DNA from: Thalassiosira profunda
Lineage: Eukaryota > Bacillariophyta > Thalassiosirophyceae > Thalassiosirales > Thalassiosiraceae
Length of the DNA stretch: 11,315 nucleotides
Direction of reading: 5' to 3'
NCBI GenBank assembly: GCA_036939355.1
Contig: JALLAP010002394.1
Span: 1 to 11,315, forward strand
Under the pieces are notes generated by a model. It saw only the letters and a program-made list of their open reading frames with translations, was not told the origin of the DNA and searched no databases. A program made the translations under genes and the position numbers. Below, piece after piece: positions 7,413 to 11,315 of this stretch. Within the stretch, counting starts at the first letter, position 1. Every line of letters starts with the position of its first letter.

Positions 7413-7733
7413 GGCGAAGGAAGGTGCCGGCTACCGGCGGGGGGCGCGGGCCGTGGTGTGGAGGCGGCCGAGTGCTTTTCCTTTGTGCTCGATGACACGC
7501 TTGGCGATGTTTGTTGGATAACGATCTTAGCGATAAAGTACTTATCGCCAAGATCTCCTCGGCCTCGGCCTCGGCGCGGCCTCCACCTCAAATAAATTGA
7601 GAGCGTCACCGACGACGCTGAACGCTGCTCCCCCTATCCCTCATAATCCCAAGCTTTGCAGCAATCCATCATCCGACAACGACGCGGCGGCCCCAAACGC
7701 CCTCATAATCTTCACCGTTTGCAGATAATAGCC
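7413..7733. promoter_or_regulatory. Divergent promoter region between YxFGD gene and hydroxyacyl-CoA dehydrogenase gene
   Basis: The genes on either side point outward, so this 321-bp interval must hold both promoters and leaders. It contains a 33-nt inverted repeat (7523-7555), an extra CTTGGCGAT at 7500-7508 that matches one arm, three tandem CTCGGC units just after the inverted repeat, and two TTTGCAG stretches near 7655 and 7719 upstream of the ATG at 7734. Open frames on both strands here have no domain-like sequence. Confidence 0.5.
7523..7555. repeat. 33-nt near-perfect inverted repeat in a divergent promoter
   Basis: The left arm GATCTTAGCGATAA and right arm TTATCGCCAAGATC are reverse complements at 13 of 14 positions, around the 5-nt centre AGTAC. 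It could be a binding site for a dimeric transcription factor or form a hairpin. Its position between two outward-pointing genes favours a regulatory site, but this is inference. Confidence 0.7.
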
Positions 7734-8952
7734 ATGCTCGCGTCATCCGCCTCCCGCGCCGCCCTCCTCCGCCTCTCGGGGCGTCAGTTCTCCTCCACCC
7801 CCGCCGCGGCCAACATCGACAAGCTCGGCGTCATCGGCCTCGGTCTGATGGGGCACGGCATAGCGCAGGTCGCCGCCTCCGCCGCGGCCACCAACGGCAT
7901 CCATTCCTCGATCGTCGCCTACGAGACGGACGACGCATTCCTGGAAAAGGGGCGGGATCGGATCCAGAAGAGCGTGGACAAATTGGTGTCCAAGCAAAAG
8001 CTAAATGCGGGCCAGGCCGAGGCGTTGATGGGCAAGCTCACCTTCACCACCGATCGGGGTGCACTGAGCGATACCGACATGATCGTGGAGGCCATCATCG
8101 AAAACATGGACCTGAAGAAGCAACTGTATTCCGATCTCGGCAAAGAATGCAAGCCCGAGACCATCTTCGCGTCCAACACCTCGTCCCTCTAAGGGGCGGG
8201 ATCGGATCCAGAAGAGCGTGGACAAATTGGTGTCCAAGCAAAAGCTGAATGCGGGCCAGGCCGAGGCGCTGATGAGCAAGCTCACCTTCACCACCGATCG
8301 GGGGGCACTGGGCGATACCGACATGATCGTGGAGGCCATCATCGAAAACATGGACTTGAAGAAGCAACTGTATTCCGACCTCGGCAAAGAATGCAAGCCC
8401 GAGACCATCTTCGCGTCCAACACCTCGTCCCTCTCCATCACGGAAATGGCGCTGGCGTCGGGCCGCGCGGACAAGTTCGTCGGAGTGCACTTCTTCAACC
8501 CCGTCCAGATTATGAAATTGGTGGAGGTGATCAAGACGGACCACACGGATCCGGCGGCGTTCAATACGGCGATGAAGTGGGTGGAGCAGATCGGCAAGGT
8601 GGGCGTGACGTGCAAGGATACGCCGGGCTTCATTGTGAATCGCTTGCTCGTGCCGAACTTGGTGCAGGCGATATCGCTGGTGGAGCGGGGCGATGCGTCC
8701 ACGAAGGATGTTGATCTCTCGATGCAGTTGGGCGCGGGCCATCCGATGGGTCCTCTTCACTTGGCCGATTACATTGGATTGGACACTTGTTTGTTCATCA
8801 TGGAGGGGTGGGTGAAAGACTTTCCGGATGAGAAGGCATTTATGGTGCCAGATAGTTTGAAGAAGATGGTGGAGGCGAATGAATTGGGAAGAAAGACGGG
8901 GAAGGGCTTCTACCACTGGGATGGGGACAAGCGGGGCGATCCAGTTGAGTGA
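7734..8952 (+). CDS. Mitochondrial 3-hydroxyacyl-CoA dehydrogenase, frame broken by a 244-bp duplication
   Basis: The protein oxidises (S)-3-hydroxyacyl-CoA to 3-oxoacyl-CoA with NAD+, the third step of beta-oxidation. Residues 1-26 look like a mitochondrial presequence (Arg/Ser/Ala-rich, with RQFSST). The NAD-binding GxGxxG loop is VIGLGLMG (GLGLMG at 35-40). EAIIENMDLKKQL, FASNTSSL, the catalytic HFFNP with His171 and Glu183 twelve residues later, and PGFIVNR plus GKGFYHW near the end all match the family. As printed, the frame stops at TAA 8190-8192, because bases 7947-8190 are repeated at 8191-8434 (period 244, not a multiple of 3). Counting one copy only gives 324 residues, close to the usual 300-315 plus presequence. 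The second copy continues in frame to the stop at 8952. An assembly join of two alleles is the likeliest cause; a true disrupted gene cannot be excluded. The start is the ATG at 7734. Confidence 0.9.
7947..8434 (+). repeat. Tandem 244-bp duplication inside the dehydrogenase gene
   Basis: Copies 7947-8190 and 8191-8434 abut exactly. They differ at 7 of 244 positions (about 97% identical): five changes are silent third- or first-position changes in Leu, Gly and Asp codons, and two swap Gly and Ser. The junction reads CCCTCT|AAGGGG. Mostly silent differences under coding constraint look like two alleles or close paralogues placed end to end. Confidence 0.95.
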
Positions 8953-9580
8953 TTGGACGCTGTAATGTGCGGTTGTGAGCTCAACAAGCGTGTTTTGCGG
9001 TAAACAGATGGTTATACAATCATATGTGATCTCTAGCGATGGCAGCTCTCCGAAGAGGCTGTGAGCGAGGCAGCTAACGGTCGGCAATCTGCACTCACAT
9101 GCATTGCAATCGCTTGCTCCTCCTCTTCTCCCAACTCCCCTCGCCTTCACTCGTTCCCGCCATTTTGCAATGACACTTTTCCCTTTTCACTTTTCACGCA
9201 CACTTCCTCCTGCACGCCTCGCCTCCTATCGTACCCCAGCGCGGCGCCGCCACGTCCCTCCCCCCGCCTGTTGCGCGCCTCCGCCGCCTCCTACGGCCGC
9301 CGTCCGGCCTCGTGCGCGCCCACCACGCCCGCCGTTGCCTTTCCGGCGGCTCGGTGCCCCTCCTCCGAACAGGTGCACCGGTGCACCTCAACCCCTCGGT
9401 GCACCTACCTCGAGCGCCCGGGCAAACGCCGCGCAGCACCTCCCCCGTCGTCCTTCGGCGTTCCCGGTGGAAGCTACGACCCCATCGCCGTCGATTTCTG
9501 CTCTGCGGACGAAATCGCCGAGCCAGCCAACTACTGTCATTTGCTGCGATACCCCGGGGTCTTGAAGGGCTGCTTGCAAG
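8953..9580. other. 628-bp region between dehydrogenase and Tudor-like genes
   Basis: It should contain the dehydrogenase 3' end (AT-richer, 8953-9030) and the promoter and leader of the next gene. From about 9115 to 9350 the plus strand is very C-rich, which leaves several frames open on both strands; their translations are low-complexity Pro/Ala/Arg/Ser and unconvincing. TTGCAA occurs at 9104-9109 and 9165-9170. An 18-bp perfect palindrome lies at 9371-9388. An upstream exon of the Tudor-like gene in 9450-9580 cannot be ruled out. Confidence 0.45.
9371..9388. promoter_or_regulatory. 18-bp perfect palindrome with GGTGCACC half-sites
   Basis: AGGTGCACCGGTGCACCT is its own reverse complement and is two GGTGCACC-type units back to back. 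Another GGTGCACCT follows at 9398-9406, about 175 bp before the ATG at 9581. The same 9-mer also lies upstream of the coiled-coil gene (2474-2482). It is a candidate transcription-factor site; there is no direct evidence of function. Confidence 0.5.
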
Positions 9581-11180
9581 ATGGGGAAGGCACGCGCCAC
9601 GAAGAAGACGAAGACGGCGAGGAAAGCGAGGGTTAGCCGCAAGACGCCGCCCGAGGAAATCGAGCCGCTCGGCGTGGGGGACGCGGTGTCGGCGTACTAC
9701 CTGTACAGCTGTGGGAAGAAGGGGGAGTGGTGCATTGCCACAATCAAGAAGGTGCACCATCATTCGGAGAATGGAGCGGAGTGGGCGACGTACGACGTCG
9801 AGTACAATGACGGCTACACGGACGACCACTTGCCCGACTCAAAGATCCGGCGTCGTCCACCACCCGAGGATAATGGCAAGGAGGAGGAAGCTGCGGCGAG
9901 GAAGAAACGCGTGACTGCATCATCGACCAATCGTCGTGAGGAGCGAGCTGCGGCGAGGAAGAAGAGGACTGCGCGCAAGGCTCCGGCTGCCGCGGAGAAA
10001 GAAGGCGATTCGGACCCGCCTACGCCCAAACGCAGCAAATNCTGCGCGCAAGGCTCCGGCTGCCGCGGAGAAAGAAGGCGATTCGGACCCGCCTACGCCC
10101 AAACGCAGCAAATCATCCAACAAGCCTACGTCCGCCAAGTCCAAGGCGGCGGTCACCCCGTCTCCGGTGCAGGCGCCCAGGGATGCACCATCGTGGCGTG
10201 CGTATGACGAGCTGCTGAAGGGAGACCAGGGGGAGCTCTCCAAGGCGGGTGCTACTCATTCCTACTTTGACGGCCTGAAAACGACGAGCTACCACTTCGC
10301 GGTGGATGCGCTGGTGAAGGAACCACTGTTCACGCACCCGTTTGGTGTGAAGGGAAGCGAATCGGGGGATAAAGAGGAGCGCTCTCATTACAGGGAGCAG
10401 TGGAAGCGGTATGCCTTGCTGCTGTCCAGCTATCCCAAGGAGCGTCTGGAGGCGGTCCACCAGGAGTTCAGGAAGGACAAAGCTCTCCATGCAGATCTGT
10501 TGAAGGGTCTGACGGAGGAGATTGCTGCAACTCGTGTGGGCGGCAAGCGATTCTACCTGAGGGCATTGAACTGCATATTCTATGATGCATTCGATCGCTG
10601 TCACATCCCAAAGCCTTTCCTACCTCGGTGGAAATTGGTCGCGGACCCCAATTGGCGCAGGAAAAACATCTACAAGAAGCAGCTATGGGCCCATTGCCAG
10701 TTCATGTCCAGAGCCTTTGCGGTGCTCAGGACGGTGGCGAAACACCCCATCACCATCGGGAAGAAAGATCGACGCGAGATAGCTCCAATGAGTTCTTGGC
10801 ACACGGAGGGGCAGGAGCTACCGGCCATCAAGCCCTTGCAACGCCGTGGGGAGGTGCCGCCGATGAACGACCAATGTGCGAACGAGGAAAAGGCAATTGA
10901 TTTTGCAATCGACTGGACCAAGCCCAAAAAGAAGGCGGCTGAAATTTGGGCAGTATGGTCGCCGAAAAAATGTGCGGAGAAGGCGAAGGGTCAAACCGAC
11001 GAAGTTCCGGTTGACAACTGGGAGAGCCCCGTCTGCTCCTGCAAAGATTGCAAGGAGACTTTCAGCGCTGAAAAGTCTCGAAAGCTGGAATGGGACGAAA
11101 AATACAAGGAAGAAGACAAGGAGAAGGGGGATGGCAAGGACAGCAAAGACGTGGCCAAGACGAAGTCCGAAGTCATCTAA
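9581..11180 (+). CDS. Tudor-like domain protein, frame broken by a 72-bp duplication around an 'n'
   Basis: As printed, the frame shifts at 10041, where 72 bases are repeated after a single n. Counting one copy gives a continuous 508-residue protein. The N-terminus is Lys/Arg-rich (MGKARATKKTKTARKAR). Residues about 30-92 resemble a Tudor or Tudor-like fold: LGVGDAVSAYYL, EWCIATIKKV, ATYDVEYNDG and the closing KIRRR, the pattern used by readers of methylated histones. A basic Ala/Lys linker follows, with AAARKKR twice (104-110, 123-129). Downstream lies a well-conserved-looking helical and aromatic region of about 270 residues (from SWRAYDELLKG through FYLRALNCIFYDAFDRCHIP to AIDFAIDWTKP) that I do not recognise. 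Then come CSCKDC and a Lys/Glu/Asp-rich tail. A nuclear, chromatin-linked role is inferred from the Tudor-like part and basic segments only. The start ATG at 9581 is the first Met in this frame. Confidence 0.8.
9969..10113 (+). repeat. 72-bp exact direct repeat flanking a single ambiguous base
   Basis: Bases 9969-10040 and 10042-10113 are identical and separated only by n at 10041. This is what results when two contigs with an unrecognised end overlap are joined with a placeholder. The extra 73 bases shift the reading frame; leaving out one copy and the n restores it. Confidence 0.95.
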
Positions 11181-11315
11181 AGGAGTACGATGGGGCGCTA
11201 GCGGAGATGGTTGTAGGAAGGCACACACTGGCATCTGGGAGATGACTTATCTATCAGGGTGGTGTTTACTGTATTGTAGAAAGAGAGAGATAGAGATGAA
11301 GAATGAGTTGGTTGT
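11181..11315. other. 3' flank of the Tudor-like gene
   Basis: A 135-base tail after the stop codon, presumably the 3' untranslated region. It ends in a purine-rich GAGAGAGATAGAGATGAAGA stretch. No canonical AATAAA signal and no further gene are visible before the window ends. Confidence 0.5.

Noticed and set aside
7947..8434. Possibility that the tandem copy created a new intron
   Set aside because: That mechanism needs an AGGT in the duplicated segment so that matching GT and AG sites appear 244 bp apart; I found no AGGT in the unit.
8095..9150. Long minus-strand open frame opposite the dehydrogenase gene
   Set aside because: It lies on the strand opposite clear enzyme motifs and is lengthened by the duplication; its translation is low-information.
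9061..9829. Overlapping open frames on both strands before and into the Tudor-like gene
   Set aside because: They are products of C-rich sequence with Pro/Ala/Arg-rich translations. Only the segment around 9450-9580 looks slightly protein-like, and that is not enough to call an exon.

Overview
This window looks like nuclear DNA of a photosynthetic stramenopile, most likely a diatom or a close ochrophyte relative. The reasons are: GC-rich, tightly packed genes on both strands; mostly intron-free reading frames, with one gene carrying four short GT-AG introns of 72-88 bp; a predicted N-terminus with a signal peptide ending in an ASAF-like A-A-A|F site, typical of heterokont plastid import; and an F-box plus cysteine-rich protein of a kind I associate with diatoms. 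The organism call is an inference; no marker gene is present.

Layout, left to right. 234-1148 (+) is an F-box-like protein with a Cys-rich tail. It converges on 1244-2362 (-), a coiled-coil protein. 2993-5146 (-) is an Iwr1-family protein (RNA polymerase II nuclear import factor) with ankyrin repeats embedded in it. It is divergent from 5305-5982 (+), a protein tyrosine phosphatase-like protein with the CX5R loop but apparently without the general acid. That gene converges, with only 44 bp between stop codons, on 6027-7412 (-), a five-exon gene for a probably plastid-targeted protein built from repeated Y-x-F-G-D modules. 7413-7733 is a divergent promoter region containing a 33-nt near-perfect inverted repeat. 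7734-8952 (+) is a mitochondrial 3-hydroxyacyl-CoA dehydrogenase broken by a 244-bp tandem duplication. 9581-11180 (+) is a Tudor-like chromatin-type protein broken by a 72-bp exact duplication around a single 'n'.

The genes are ordinary eukaryotic neighbours and do not form an operon or one pathway. The most interesting points are the ankyrin-Iwr1 architecture, the exon-by-exon YxFGD repeat protein, and the degenerate phosphatase. Both duplications that break genes look like assembly joins: removing one copy restores the frame in each case. The 244-bp copies differ at 7 positions, mostly silent, as two alleles would. I see no tRNA, rRNA, CRISPR array or mobile element.
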